DNA from: an uncultured Ignavibacteria bacterium
GTDB lineage: Bacteria; Bacteroidota; Ignavibacteria; Tepidaquicellales; OLB5
Direction of reading: 5' to 3'
Assembly: GCA_937873695.1 (NCBI GenBank)
Contig: CALMYL010000023.1
Location: forward strand, 62,001 to 126,000
DNA: 64,000 bases
Shown here one piece after another: positions 35,191-43,832 of this stretch. The notes beneath the pieces were generated by a model. That model saw only the letters and a list, made by a program, of their open reading frames with translations. It made no database searches and had not been told where the DNA came from. Each line of letters starts with the position of its first letter. Position 1 is the stretch's first letter. A program made the position numbers and the translations under genes.

Positions 35191-36551
35191 TGAATTTTTT
35201 CGACGAATTGGTAATTCCGGCATCAGAAAATCACATTATGCTGCTGAAGTATATGCTGACGATATCGCTGCTGCTTTTTATTCCTTATATCAGCATGATG
35301 CTTGGCGCGACATTTATTTCAACGCACTTCAGCAAAAAAGGTAAAAACGAAGGCAACAGACTTTACCTGCGTTTTGCCAAAGATATTGTAGAAAAGCTGA
35401 CAATAACAAAAAGCGCTGAGCTTGCACTTGGTACAATTCCAGTGCTTTCAACATTTTTTGCTTATGCACAGCTGCTTTATACAGCTAAAACAATTTCAGT
35501 CGGGATGCTTGCCCTTTCAGTAGTGCTGTTCATTATTTCGTTTGTGTTTATATACAAGTACCGGAACACCTTCAAACTTGAAGGCATTATGAACGCGTTC
35601 AAGAGCATTTCCGGCAAAGACGCACTTAAAAGTGAAAACGATAGTGTTGCAGAGATCAAAGATTTTGAACAGAGTGTAATCAGTACAAATTCACTTTCAG
35701 GAACAGTAGGTAAATGGCTGCTGCTTACAGCATCATATATATTTGCCGGTTCAATGGCACTTGCATCAAGTCCGGATAAATGGGCTCACGTGGGCAATGT
35801 GCTGCAGATAATATTTTCGTGGCAAACCCTGTTCAATTTCGGCGCGCTTATATCGCTGGCGGGAATCATAACCGGCGGAGCGATAATGTTCTATTTCTTT
35901 ACATGGGATGGCGGCCTGAAGAATATGACCGAGGAGTATGCGGCAATTGTTAAGAATACAGCCGGAAAGATCGCTCTTGGTTCCGGGATATTGTTCCCGT
36001 TAATGCTGATGATAAGTTATGCTTACCTTCCTATGGAGTCTCAGTCGCCAACTGTATTCTATTATACAGTTCTGGTACTGATAATTTTTCTGATAGCGGG
36101 CAATTATATTTACGCGATGTTCAAAAATTCAGATACCGGCAGCGCGACTGCAGTATTTGTGCTCGTGTTCCTTCTGGTATTCTTTAATGTAATAAAAGAT
36201 CAGCTTGCTTTTGCCAATGCAATACACGAAAACACAAAAGAGATCACTAAAATAGCCATTGAGGAAGAGAAGATAGTAAAAAGCAAAACAATGCAATCAA
36301 CAGGCATTGATGCTGAGGCTATATTCAACCAGAAATGTTCAGCATGTCATAAATTTGACCAGAAGCTTGTGGGTCCGCCATATAACGAAACAGTGTTAAA
36401 ATATAACGGAGACGTTCAGAAGCTGGCTGATTATATATTCAACCCGCAGAAAATCGATCCTGCTTACCCGCCAATGCCTAACCAGGGCTTAAAGAAGAAA
36501 GAAGCCAACGCTATGGCCCAATGGCTGATAAATAAAGTTACAAAAAAGTAA
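35190..36551 (+). CDS. Eight-helix membrane protein with C-terminal cytochrome c domain
   Basis: 453 residues. About eight hydrophobic helices occupy residues 18-345; a C-terminal cytochrome c domain follows with CSACHKFDQKLVGPPY (Cys383-His387) and a Met ligand near 429 (PPMPNQG). The membrane part starts ENHIMLLKYMLTISLLL and contains FSWQTLFNFGALISLAG; I do not recognise its family. It is coupled to ctaB by a TAATG overlap and closes the respiratory operon before a terminator. It may feed electrons to the oxidase, or be a quinol- or haem-b-binding protein; neither is shown. Confidence 0.75.
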   Translation: MNFFDELVIPASENHIMLLKYMLTISLLLFIPYISMMLGATFISTHFSKKGKNEGNRLYLRFAKDIVEKLTITKSAELALGTIPVLSTFFAYAQLLYTAKTISVGMLALSVVLFIISFVFIYKYRNTFKLEGIMNAFKSISGKDALKSENDSVAEIKDFEQSVISTNSLSGTVGKWLLLTASYIFAGSMALASSPDKWAHVGNVLQIIFSWQTLFNFGALISLAGIITGGAIMFYFFTWDGGLKNMTEEYAAIVKNTAGKIALGSGILFPLMLMISYAYLPMESQSPTVFYYTVLVLIIFLIAGNYIYAMFKNSDTGSATAVFVLVFLLVFFNVIKDQLAFANAIHENTKEITKIAIEEEKIVKSKTMQSTGIDAEAIFNQKCSACHKFDQKLVGPPYNETVLKYNGDVQKLADYIFNPQKIDPAYPPMPNQGLKKKEANAMAQWLINKVTKK

Positions 36552-36576
36552 GTTAGAAGTTTATATTGAAACTCTT

Positions 36577-36601
36577 AAAGCCCGGTGTAAGCCGGGCTTT
36601 T
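36577..36601 (+). terminator. Terminator of the respiratory operon
   Basis: AAAGCCCGG (36577-36585) with CCGGGCTTT (36592-36600) over a 6-base loop, then T-rich sequence. Confidence 0.85.
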
Positions 36602-36671
36602 CGTTTGATGATGCGTGTTATCACCGGTTTTGCTGTCAATTGAGCAGGTTATTGCAAAAGGCTGGCCAAGA

Positions 36672-37274
36672 TCACTGATCATACTCCTGCAGAAGAGCGT
36701 TAATCCGTTCTTCTATAGGCCTGTATACTTTTTCATACCTTCTTTTTTCTTTTTTTGAGGCAATATAGCTGACAGCTAAAATAAAGACAACTACTAATAA
36801 ATGGATCAGCACGCGAAGATACATCTCCAGGGGCGATAGAACTTCAATGTACACCAAAGTAATTCCTGCAGTAATTGCGGCGAGGTAAACCGGGATGATG
36901 ACCTTTCGAATCATTTTTCTGCGTTCAAATTTCTTTTTTATTCCCTTCAGGAATTCGATGCTGGGATTGGAAATATTATTTTTCCTGAAAATTATTGCGG
37001 TGCTCCAAACTACAAATAATACAGCTATCATTGCTGTAAAGAGCAGGTAAAATCCCGCATAAGAAAGATCATTAAAAGTATTATTGCGCAAAATCACATT
37101 GCCAAGAAAATAGAACGTAATCAGCATAAAAAATGATATCAACCCATACCTAAAAAGAACTTTCCTTTCTGCTTTTTTAAGTACATCCATTACGGATTCA
37201 TACATTCCTTTATCAGGCGCTGATTTTGCGGGTTTATTTTCTTTCCAGATGTTTTTCAGTTCATCAATTTCCAT
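36672..37274 (-). CDS. Membrane protein, putative anti-sigma factor
   Basis: 200 residues: a short polar N-terminal part (MEIDELKNIWKENKP), four hydrophobic helices in two pairs (about 44-62, 72-95, 124-140 and 150-168) and a charged C-terminal helix. It overlaps the ECF sigma factor by 11 bp and is downstream, the usual place for an anti-sigma factor. The N-terminal ELKNIWKE could be the sigma-binding part. No zinc-binding anti-sigma motif is present, so the role is inferred from position. Confidence 0.6.
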   Translation of the reverse strand: MEIDELKNIWKENKPAKSAPDKGMYESVMDVLKKAERKVLFRYGLISFFMLITFYFLGNVILRNNTFNDLSYAGFYLLFTAMIAVLFVVWSTAIIFRKNNISNPSIEFLKGIKKKFERRKMIRKVIIPVYLAAITAGITLVYIEVLSPLEMYLRVLIHLLVVVFILAVSYIASKKEKRRYEKVYRPIEERINALLQEYDQ

Positions 37275-37785
37275 TTGTTCGTTCCTCCATGAGCCTGAAG
37301 AGCTCCTTTTTAATACGGTTAATGCGTACGCCGGTGTTATTGACGCTTAAACCGGTCACTTCTGCAATTTCTTTGTAAGAAAGATCTTCAAGCACCATAG
37401 ATATTATCAGCCTGTCAAGAGCGCTCAATTCATTTATGCATTCATACAGTGTTTCAATTCTTTTTCCGGTCTCTATCTTTTCTTCCCTGTCTTCATTTGG
37501 CGGCTCAGCCAGGTTAAGCGAGTTTTCGTCCAGTTCGGAAGTGACGCTGTTTCTTTTGCTTTCTTTTTTAACATGCATAAGGGAAGTATTTACCGCAATT
37601 CTGTATACCCAGGTACTTATGGCAGAACGGCCTTCAAATTTATCAAGATTTTTCCATATGTTTATAATTATTTCCTGGTAAAGGTCATCCCGGTCAATGG
37701 CATTGCGTTCATATGCGCAGCAAATGCGGTATATCCGGTCCTTGTTCTCTTCCAAAACCTGCTTGAATAAGGTATCTTTATCCAT
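37264..37785 (-). CDS. ECF-type RNA polymerase sigma factor
   Basis: 173-residue sigma-70 family protein of the extracytoplasmic function class. Region 2 (about 10-80) contains AIDRDDLYQEIIINIWKNL and STWVYRIAVNTS. Region 4 (about 110-165) contains LSALDRLIISMVLEDLSYKEIAEVTGLS and a helix-turn-helix. A Ser/Glu-rich linker separates them. It is followed by the putative anti-sigma gene. The target promoters are unknown. Confidence 0.9.
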   Translation of the reverse strand: MDKDTLFKQVLEENKDRIYRICCAYERNAIDRDDLYQEIIINIWKNLDKFEGRSAISTWVYRIAVNTSLMHVKKESKRNSVTSELDENSLNLAEPPNEDREEKIETGKRIETLYECINELSALDRLIISMVLEDLSYKEIAEVTGLSVNNTGVRINRIKKELFRLMEERTNGN

Positions 37786-37966
37786 TAAATATACTGATAT
37801 TCATATACAAAGATATTTATAAATATATAATTTTGCTGTATTAGTTAGATAGTGAAGGCAATGTTTTATTACATGATAAAGAAACTATTATACCGGTTTA
37901 AGTCCGGGTACTATAAACTAACTCAGACCACCGCTGCGTATAATACCGGAAGGTATTTGATGCTTT

Positions 37967-38011
37967 CCCCTCTTTAAGAAAGTCGCAGACCTGACTTTTA
38001 CACGGGAGAGG
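37967..38011. repeat. Nested palindromic repeat, degraded family 2
   Basis: CCTCT (37969-37973) with AGAGG (38007-38011) encloses AAAGTC (37979-37984) with GACTTT (37993-37998). Lies in the spacer between the sigma factor and DUF423 genes. Confidence 0.55.
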
Positions 38012-38036
38012 AGCTTATTGTAAACAAGTAAATTTT

Positions 38037-38396
38037 TTAGACCTTTTTTAGTGATGCGATAATTATCATCAGCCAGCCTATCAGGAAACTGACTCCACCA
38101 AACGGGGTGATAATTGCAAGCGGCCTAAATCCGGTTAACGTATATGAATATAACGAAAACGAGAACAGGACTATACCAATTGAAAGAAACATCGCGGCTT
38201 TAAAATATTTGGGATTGGAGTGTAAACCGATGGCCGTTATCATAACGGCATGGATAATGTGATAAAGCACACCGGTTCTGTATATATCCATCATTTCCGG
38301 TGAAAGAACATCTTTAAGCTGGTGGGCGCCAAAAGCGCCGAGTGCTACTGCGAGGAAGCCGAAAACGGCTCCCGTGGTGACCCAGTAATTTTTCAT
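38037..38396 (-). CDS. DUF423 small membrane protein
   Basis: Four-helix inner-membrane protein of the DUF423 family (YgdD/YwdK-like), 119 residues from the ATG at 38396; an upstream in-frame TTG at 38411 overlaps the protease stop. Family signature: GFLAVALGAFGAHQLK near the N-terminus, and RTGVLYHIIHAVMITAIGLH in the second helix. Function in the family is not established. Probably co-transcribed with the protease. Confidence 0.88.
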   Translation of the reverse strand: MKNYWVTTGAVFGFLAVALGAFGAHQLKDVLSPEMMDIYRTGVLYHIIHAVMITAIGLHSNPKYFKAAMFLSIGIVLFSFSLYSYTLTGFRPLAIITPFGGVSFLIGWLMIIIASLKKV

Positions 38397-38407
38397 TTGA
38401 GTATAGA

Positions 38408-39343
38408 TCAATAATAATTATTGCGCTTAACGGGAGTCCTTACGGTTCTGAACGCCGTTAAGTATACAATTATCATTATTATTCCGAAGAATATAAATGC
38501 AAAATAAAGTGCTCCAAGTGATACAAAAATGTATGAGTACAGTTCAATTATTTCGCCCTGTCTTTCAAAAACAAACTCAATCCGTTCACCCAAAGTTCTT
38601 GAGCGGTTCTTTTCCTTTTTGGTGAGTATCTTTTCGCTTACGGATTTGTTGTAAGCAATATCATTTGCATCCAGAATGGATTTCAGTTCATTTACGTGAA
38701 TAGCATAGTTAAGAGAGTCACCATAGAAGAAAGTATTAACGCCCACAACTTCTCCGCGGATATTGAGCAGGGGTCCGCCGCTGTTGCCGGGTTTTATCAT
38801 TGCTGTATGCTGAATTACGTATGCCTCGTGAGTGTAATCTTCATCCTGATCATAGAACCAGGAATCATCGTCAATTTTCTTGATCCTGCCCTTGGTTAAA
38901 TGGAAGTAATCAACATTCATATCTTCATCGGTAGGGTTGCCCAATGAGTATACATCATCCAGGTAGTTAATGCCGCTTTCATCTGCCAGCGGAAGAACAT
39001 CATCACACTCACTTGAAATTTCAACTATTGCAAGATCGCAGAGCTTTACTTCTTTCACGATGCGTTTAACCTTGTAAACCCTGTCGTCTTTCATTTCTAT
39101 CTTGGCGGTTTTCATATCAAGATCCTCGGTGACATGGTGATTGGTTACGAATATCCTGGAATTCACAAAGAAACCGCTAGCGACAGCGCCTGAGCGGTCC
39201 GTTATCAATCCAACTGACGCTACTGTATTCCTGTATACCTCAGATTTATCCTGCGCTGTGGTATAGCTAATAAGTATAAACAGCAATAAAGCAGCCAGTA
39301 GCTTGTTTGCTGCAGAAGCGTAATGTGATGATCTATAGTTCAT
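38408..39343 (-). CDS. Trypsin-like serine protease, membrane-anchored
   Basis: 311 residues with an N-terminal signal or anchor (KLLAALLLFILISYTTAQ) and a trypsin-like domain of the S1C/DegP type without PDZ domains. The catalytic triad is complete: His in VTNHHV, Asp in LCDLAIVEIS and Ser in KPGNSGGPLL. A C-terminal helix (YIFVSLGALYFAFIFFGIIM) follows, so the protease faces the periplasm tethered to the membrane. Lack of PDZ suggests a narrow substrate range. Confidence 0.85.
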   Translation of the reverse strand: MNYRSSHYASAANKLLAALLLFILISYTTAQDKSEVYRNTVASVGLITDRSGAVASGFFVNSRIFVTNHHVTEDLDMKTAKIEMKDDRVYKVKRIVKEVKLCDLAIVEISSECDDVLPLADESGINYLDDVYSLGNPTDEDMNVDYFHLTKGRIKKIDDDSWFYDQDEDYTHEAYVIQHTAMIKPGNSGGPLLNIRGEVVGVNTFFYGDSLNYAIHVNELKSILDANDIAYNKSVSEKILTKKEKNRSRTLGERIEFVFERQGEIIELYSYIFVSLGALYFAFIFFGIIMIIVYLTAFRTVRTPVKRNNYY

Positions 39344-39373
39344 ATTTTTCGGGGCTGTAATATATAAATTTAA

Positions 39374-39413
39374 AAAGGGTCACATCAATGCAAATACACC
39401 GGTATGACCCTTT
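39374..39413 (-). terminator. Terminator of the arylsulfotransferase-like gene
   Basis: AAAGGGTCA (39374-39382) pairs with TGACCCTTT (39405-39413); the A-rich plus-strand flank gives a T-rich tail on the minus strand. Confidence 0.6.
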
Positions 39414-39523
39414 AAATATATATATTCTTACCGTTTAGAAATTAAACCTGCCCGTATAAGAAATTGTTCCATTAAAAAGAACGAAAAAACGATGAAATTT
39501 GAGCTTAAAACGCAAAATAGCAG

Positions 39524-41314
39524 TTATTTTACAATTACCATTTTCCTGGTTTCGGTGAAGCTTTCTGTAGACAGTCTGTAAAAATACACACCTGAGGATA
39601 ACTTATTTGAGGTAAATTCCACATTATATGGACCAAAATTAAGTTCTTTATCAACCAGAGTGGTTACCAGTCTGCCCAGGTAATCATATATACTGAGATT
39701 AACTTTTGTGTAAGCCGGGATTTCAAAGTTTATTGTTGTTTTGGGATTGAATGGATTCGGGTAATTTTGAGATAACTGGTACTTCAAAGGCAGAATATTT
39801 TTGAGTGTATCAATATATACAGGGGAGCCTTCCCAATCATACTTGAAAGTGCGGTAAGAGAACACGCCTGCGGGAAGCGAAATTTCCTGTACTATATTAC
39901 CATCCGGTGTTACTTCTGTAGCACTGGGATTTGTTGAGCCCCAGGATATGAAAGTATTTCCATTGCTCAGCCTTTGGGCGAAGCCCATCGCAAAACCAAA
40001 AATATCCGGATTATTCCTGTACTGCCACACCATAGTTGCTATTTTGTTAGTTTCATCCAATGAGTATTCAACTGCCCGGGAATGAGGAGGCGTATGGAAA
40101 TTACCGTTATCAAAAAGAATTATGTTACCATTTGTAAGCCTTCTGATTCCATGCTGGTAGTTAAATTTTCCGGGATCATTCGGAAAGCTGAACTGATTCT
40201 GTGTTCCTCCAAGTCTCCAGATAATATCGCCAGTTGTTCGGCTGATCTTGGTTATTTCATCTAAATGCCTTGATGATATAAGTATGTTCCCGTCGTTATC
40301 ATGCTCTATAGCATTGCCATGCACATAATCTATTGCCGCGGAAGTCAGATCCTGGTGGCGGGCATCTGTAATAGGTATATGGTCCCAACTTCTCCACTGA
40401 AACACTACATTCTTATTTTCGTCAATTTCCTGAATTATCAGACCAATTACCCTTGCATTGGGATTGCCACCGGTGACTATCGCAGACATATCAACCAACT
40501 GCGCGTCATAGCTCATTAACAGTGCATGCGAGTTACTAAGCAGCACTAATTCGTGGATATCCGTTGAATATCCGTTTCCACAATAGAAACTATCTATTAT
40601 GTTATAGTTAACATCCATTTCGAAAAACTTCTCTGCTTCATCGCTGAAGTATGTTAAGTGACCCCTATCGGATTTTTTGAAGTCGGCGGCGTTATCTCGC
40701 ATCCTTATTGCAGTGTAAACACTTCCATTGTTGTTCAGCATCAGCAGGAACGGTGTATTGGGAATATTGGAAAACGGAAAATTTGACATAAAAATCTTAC
40801 CATCAGTTGGATTATTGTTTGTCACAGTTATTTCCGGAATACTTCCAAACTGAAACGGTACAGGCGGAAAATCATTCTTAAAAAGATATGAACTGCTGTT
40901 CTTATCAGCGATGAGATCTTTATTGAATTTAATGACTGACCTCTGAGTATGAAATGACAGCTCAGTTTTCGCGATCCGAAACTCTCCCCGGAAGTGCTTC
41001 TCAATATCAATGATTACAGTCACTCTTTCATCAATTTCAAACAAACGGTCAGGCTTGAAAATTAGTTTTCTTCCATTTTCAGCAAGAATTATTTTCCCTG
41101 TGTGTGTACCGCTTTTGCTGCCGGTAACAATAACTGAAGAATTATCATTCTTTACGGACGGATTGATCTGCCTATCAAGCCCGATAATTATACTGTTATT
41201 TATACTTACATATTTTGCATTATCGAGGGGATCGGTGTAAATTATCTCCGAAAAAAGGGTAGAAAAATGTGCCAAAACGAGCAAAAACAATACAAATCTG
41301 AAGAGCTTTATCAT
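39524..41314 (-). CDS. T9SS-secreted arylsulfotransferase-like protein
   Basis: 596 residues with a signal peptide. Residues 25-125 look like an Ig-like domain (YTDPLDNAKYVSINNSIIIG). Residues 180-490 match the arylsulfotransferase (ASST) beta-propeller family: VFQWRSWDHIP, DYVHGNAIEHDNDGNILIS, GDIIWRLGG, FNYQHGIRRLTNGNIILFDNG and WQYRN. His residues in YVHGNA and YQHGI are at places expected for the active site, but activity is untested. The end is a T9SS type A sorting domain (NYPNPFNPKTTINFEIP ... RKMVIVK). Likely displayed at the cell surface. Confidence 0.85.
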   Translation of the reverse strand: MIKLFRFVLFLLVLAHFSTLFSEIIYTDPLDNAKYVSINNSIIIGLDRQINPSVKNDNSSVIVTGSKSGTHTGKIILAENGRKLIFKPDRLFEIDERVTVIIDIEKHFRGEFRIAKTELSFHTQRSVIKFNKDLIADKNSSSYLFKNDFPPVPFQFGSIPEITVTNNNPTDGKIFMSNFPFSNIPNTPFLLMLNNNGSVYTAIRMRDNAADFKKSDRGHLTYFSDEAEKFFEMDVNYNIIDSFYCGNGYSTDIHELVLLSNSHALLMSYDAQLVDMSAIVTGGNPNARVIGLIIQEIDENKNVVFQWRSWDHIPITDARHQDLTSAAIDYVHGNAIEHDNDGNILISSRHLDEITKISRTTGDIIWRLGGTQNQFSFPNDPGKFNYQHGIRRLTNGNIILFDNGNFHTPPHSRAVEYSLDETNKIATMVWQYRNNPDIFGFAMGFAQRLSNGNTFISWGSTNPSATEVTPDGNIVQEISLPAGVFSYRTFKYDWEGSPVYIDTLKNILPLKYQLSQNYPNPFNPKTTINFEIPAYTKVNLSIYDYLGRLVTTLVDKELNFGPYNVEFTSNKLSSGVYFYRLSTESFTETRKMVIVK

Positions 41315-41469
41315 AACTTTTTCTTTGATTGATGAAAATATATTGTAATTTATTAATTTCTTAACTGAAAAGAAATATAAGAGCTTAGGTAATAACTAAT
41401 GTAAAACCCTATATCATATAATGCTTGCAGGTAATTGAATACACTATGCGGGATTTTTATCAATAAAAA

Positions 41470-41493
41470 GGCCGGTTCATAATTGAACCGGCC
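41470..41493 (-). terminator. Terminator of serS
   Basis: GGCCGGTTCA (41470-41479) pairs with TGAACCGGCC (41484-41493), 4-base loop; the A-run at 41462-41469 gives a T-run on the minus strand. Confidence 0.85.
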
Positions 41494-41518
41494 GGAAAAA
41501 AACTAATTATTGAGTTTT

Positions 41519-42781
41519 TCAACCAATGGTATCAAAGCCTGTATATGGCTGTAATACTTTTGGAATAATGATCTTGCCTTCCGGTGTTTGGTTAGATTCA
41601 ATAAGCGATACATACAGCCTTGAGGTTGCAAGACCTGAACCGTTAAGGATATGCACGTATTCAGTTTTTTTATCGCGCTTAAAACGTATCATAGCTCTTC
41701 TGGATTGAAAATCAGTGCAGTTGCTTACGCTTGATGCTTCAAGCCACTTGTTTTCAGCGGGTGACCATACTTCGATATCATACTGCTTGCTGGCGGCAAA
41801 ACCCATATCACCCGTGCATACATTCACCACACGGTAATGAATATTCAGCGCTTCAAGAATGCCGCAGGCATGGCTGAGCATTTCTTCCATTTGTGCATAG
41901 GATTCTTCAGGCAGGCAGAAATTAATGAGCTCAACTTTATTGAATTGGTGAACCCTGAGGAAACCCTTGGTATCCTTGCCGTAACTTCCGGCTTCCCTGC
42001 GGAAGCATGCGGTGTAACCGCAGTATTTCACGGGGAAAGTCTTTGCATCCATAACTTCATCCCTGTGAATATTAACGATCGGAACTTCAGCAGTCGGAAT
42101 CGCAAACAGGTCATCGGGCACGGTGCGGTACATATCTTCTTCAAACTTGGGTACTTTTTCTGCAGCCTCCATTGATTCACGGTTGACCAGAAACGGCATA
42201 CCGACTTCTGTGTAGCCGTTGCTCTTGTGAGTATCCAGCATGAAGTTTATTAGCGCCCTTTCAAGTATTGCGCCTTTACCTTTGTAGAAAGGAAATCCGC
42301 TGCCTGAAATTTTTGCGCCTATCCCGAAATCGAGGATATCGAGTTTTTTGCCAAGCTCAACATGATCAAGAAACTTAAAATCACCCAAAGCTTTTTCTCC
42401 GTGAATTTTGAACTGCACGTTATCATCACTGGTTTTGCCAAGTGGAACAGAATCCTCAGCAATATTCGGTATATCACGCAGAATATTATCTATGTTCTTT
42501 TCAGTTTCGGCAAGCTTATCATCAATAGCTTTTATGTCATCTGATACTTTCTTCATATCAGCAATTTTATCATCGGCATTTGCGCCTCCTTTTTTCATTT
42601 TTGCAATTTCCTGAGATACGGTATTGCGGAGGCTTTTGAGCTTTTCAACTTCGCCGATATACTCTCTGCGCTTCATATCCAATGCCAGGATTTTTTCAAC
42701 GCTATCGGCTGACATGTTCCTTGCTTCGAGTTTCTGCTTAATGAGTTCGGGATTTTCTCTGATTAATTTAAGATCTAACAT
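41519..42781 (-). CDS. serS: Seryl-tRNA synthetase
   Basis: Class II aminoacyl-tRNA synthetase charging tRNA-Ser. 420 residues: an N-terminal coiled-coil arm (about 1-100; MLDLKLIRENPELIKQKLEARN) that grips the long variable arm of tRNA-Ser, then the catalytic domain with motif 2 (CFRREAGSYGKDTKGFLRVHQFNKVE) and motif 3 (LNGSGLATSRL). ATG start at 42781. A nested palindrome precedes it at 42799-42833. Confidence 0.95.
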   Translation of the reverse strand: MLDLKLIRENPELIKQKLEARNMSADSVEKILALDMKRREYIGEVEKLKSLRNTVSQEIAKMKKGGANADDKIADMKKVSDDIKAIDDKLAETEKNIDNILRDIPNIAEDSVPLGKTSDDNVQFKIHGEKALGDFKFLDHVELGKKLDILDFGIGAKISGSGFPFYKGKGAILERALINFMLDTHKSNGYTEVGMPFLVNRESMEAAEKVPKFEEDMYRTVPDDLFAIPTAEVPIVNIHRDEVMDAKTFPVKYCGYTACFRREAGSYGKDTKGFLRVHQFNKVELINFCLPEESYAQMEEMLSHACGILEALNIHYRVVNVCTGDMGFAASKQYDIEVWSPAENKWLEASSVSNCTDFQSRRAMIRFKRDKKTEYVHILNGSGLATSRLYVSLIESNQTPEGKIIIPKVLQPYTGFDTIG

Positions 42782-42798
42782 ATATTATATTTTTTGTG

Positions 42799-42833
42799 GC
42801 GTCAGTTCGCCGCGGCGAATTATTACCTGACGC
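42799..42833. repeat. Nested palindrome upstream of serS
   Basis: GCGTCAG (42799-42805) with CTGACGC (42827-42833) enclosing TTCGCC-gc-GGCGAA (42806-42819). It would lie in the serS 5' leader if transcription starts upstream, but its build matches the other dispersed palindromes. Confidence 0.7.
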
Positions 42834-42851
42834 GGTTAAGTTTACGAATTT

Positions 42852-43757
42852 TTACAGCCCCAACTGAACTTTCAGGAGATTCAGGCCTTCGGTTACATTA
42901 AGTGTTTTAATTCCAAGGTCCGTTTCAGCTTTAAGCAGAATGAAGCTTGAGTTCATCGGCCGCTCTGCGGCCTGGTTTAGATCAGAAGTTTTTATGGGCA
43001 TTATGAGGTTTTCATTAAAACCAAATATGCCGGCAAGTTTTACGGCGAATTCATACCGGCTGCAGTATTCGCTGCCGCAAACATTGTATATGCCTGATTT
43101 GTTCAGATCAACCATTTTTACCAAAGCCCAGCCAAGATCATCAACCATTGTTGGCATCCCAAACTGGTCATCAACAATTGTAACAGTGTTCTTTTCTGAA
43201 AGCATGTTTATAAGCCAGATAGCGAAATTTGGTCTCAGGTTTTTGCCTGTACCGTATATGATCATGGTTCTCACTATCGAAAACTCAATTCCGCTGGTAA
43301 TCAGAGCATTTTCGGCTGCAAGTTTGCTTTTGCCGTAGTAGCTCAGCGGATTTGGTTTTGAGCTCTCGCTGTAATTGCCCGTTTTGCCGTCAAAAATATA
43401 ATCAGTAGAAATATGAATTATTTTTGATGAATTTGCCCTGCAGGCAATAATAAAATTTTTTACCGCGTCAACATTTACTTTCCAGCTCAGTTCACGCTCA
43501 GTTTCGCAGCCATCCACATTTGTAAAAGCCGCTGTATTTATGATAAGCCCGGGCTGGTATTTCTTCACGGCTTCCTTAACCTCTTCCTTTTTGGTAATAT
43601 CCATGGGGAAGTAGTCGAATCCTTTTGAATCGAATGCGTTATCATGCAGGTCAGTGAGTATCAGCTCATGTTGAGTCTCATGCCTGAAAATCTCAGCTGT
43701 TTTCTGTCCAAGCAGGCCGTTAGCGCCGGTTATTAATATTTTTTTTGGTTTATTCAA
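42852..43757 (-). CDS. RmlD-like SDR sugar nucleotide reductase
   Basis: 301-residue short-chain dehydrogenase of the dTDP-4-dehydrorhamnose reductase group. NAD(P)-binding GxxGxxG is TGANGLLGQK; the active-site Tyr and Lys are in LSYYGKSKLAAE; the catalytic Thr region is HISTDYIFDG. Would reduce a 4-keto sugar nucleotide in deoxysugar synthesis. No other rml genes are nearby, so a related reductase (or a MAT2B-like role) is possible. TTG start. Confidence 0.82.
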   Translation of the reverse strand: MNKPKKILITGANGLLGQKTAEIFRHETQHELILTDLHDNAFDSKGFDYFPMDITKKEEVKEAVKKYQPGLIINTAAFTNVDGCETERELSWKVNVDAVKNFIIACRANSSKIIHISTDYIFDGKTGNYSESSKPNPLSYYGKSKLAAENALITSGIEFSIVRTMIIYGTGKNLRPNFAIWLINMLSEKNTVTIVDDQFGMPTMVDDLGWALVKMVDLNKSGIYNVCGSEYCSRYEFAVKLAGIFGFNENLIMPIKTSDLNQAAERPMNSSFILLKAETDLGIKTLNVTEGLNLLKVQLGL

Positions 43758-43763
43758 ATTATT

Positions 43764-43829
43764 AACCTTACCCCCAGCCCCTCTCCTACTCCAAAGGAGT
43801 CCCTTTGGGAAAAGGAGAGGGGAGAGGTA
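43764..43829. repeat. Family 2 palindromic repeat with inserts
   Basis: AACCTTACCCCCAGCCCC and CTCTCC on the left, GGAGAGGGGAGAGG on the right; the loop holds two small palindromes, ACTCC-aaa-GGAGT and CCC-ttt-GGG. Confidence 0.75.
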
Positions 43830-43832
43830 TTT

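Noticed and set aside
42799-42833. T-box or other tRNA-sensing leader of serS
   Set aside because: There is no T-box sequence or terminator/antiterminator pair. The nested perfect palindrome matches the dispersed repeats instead.
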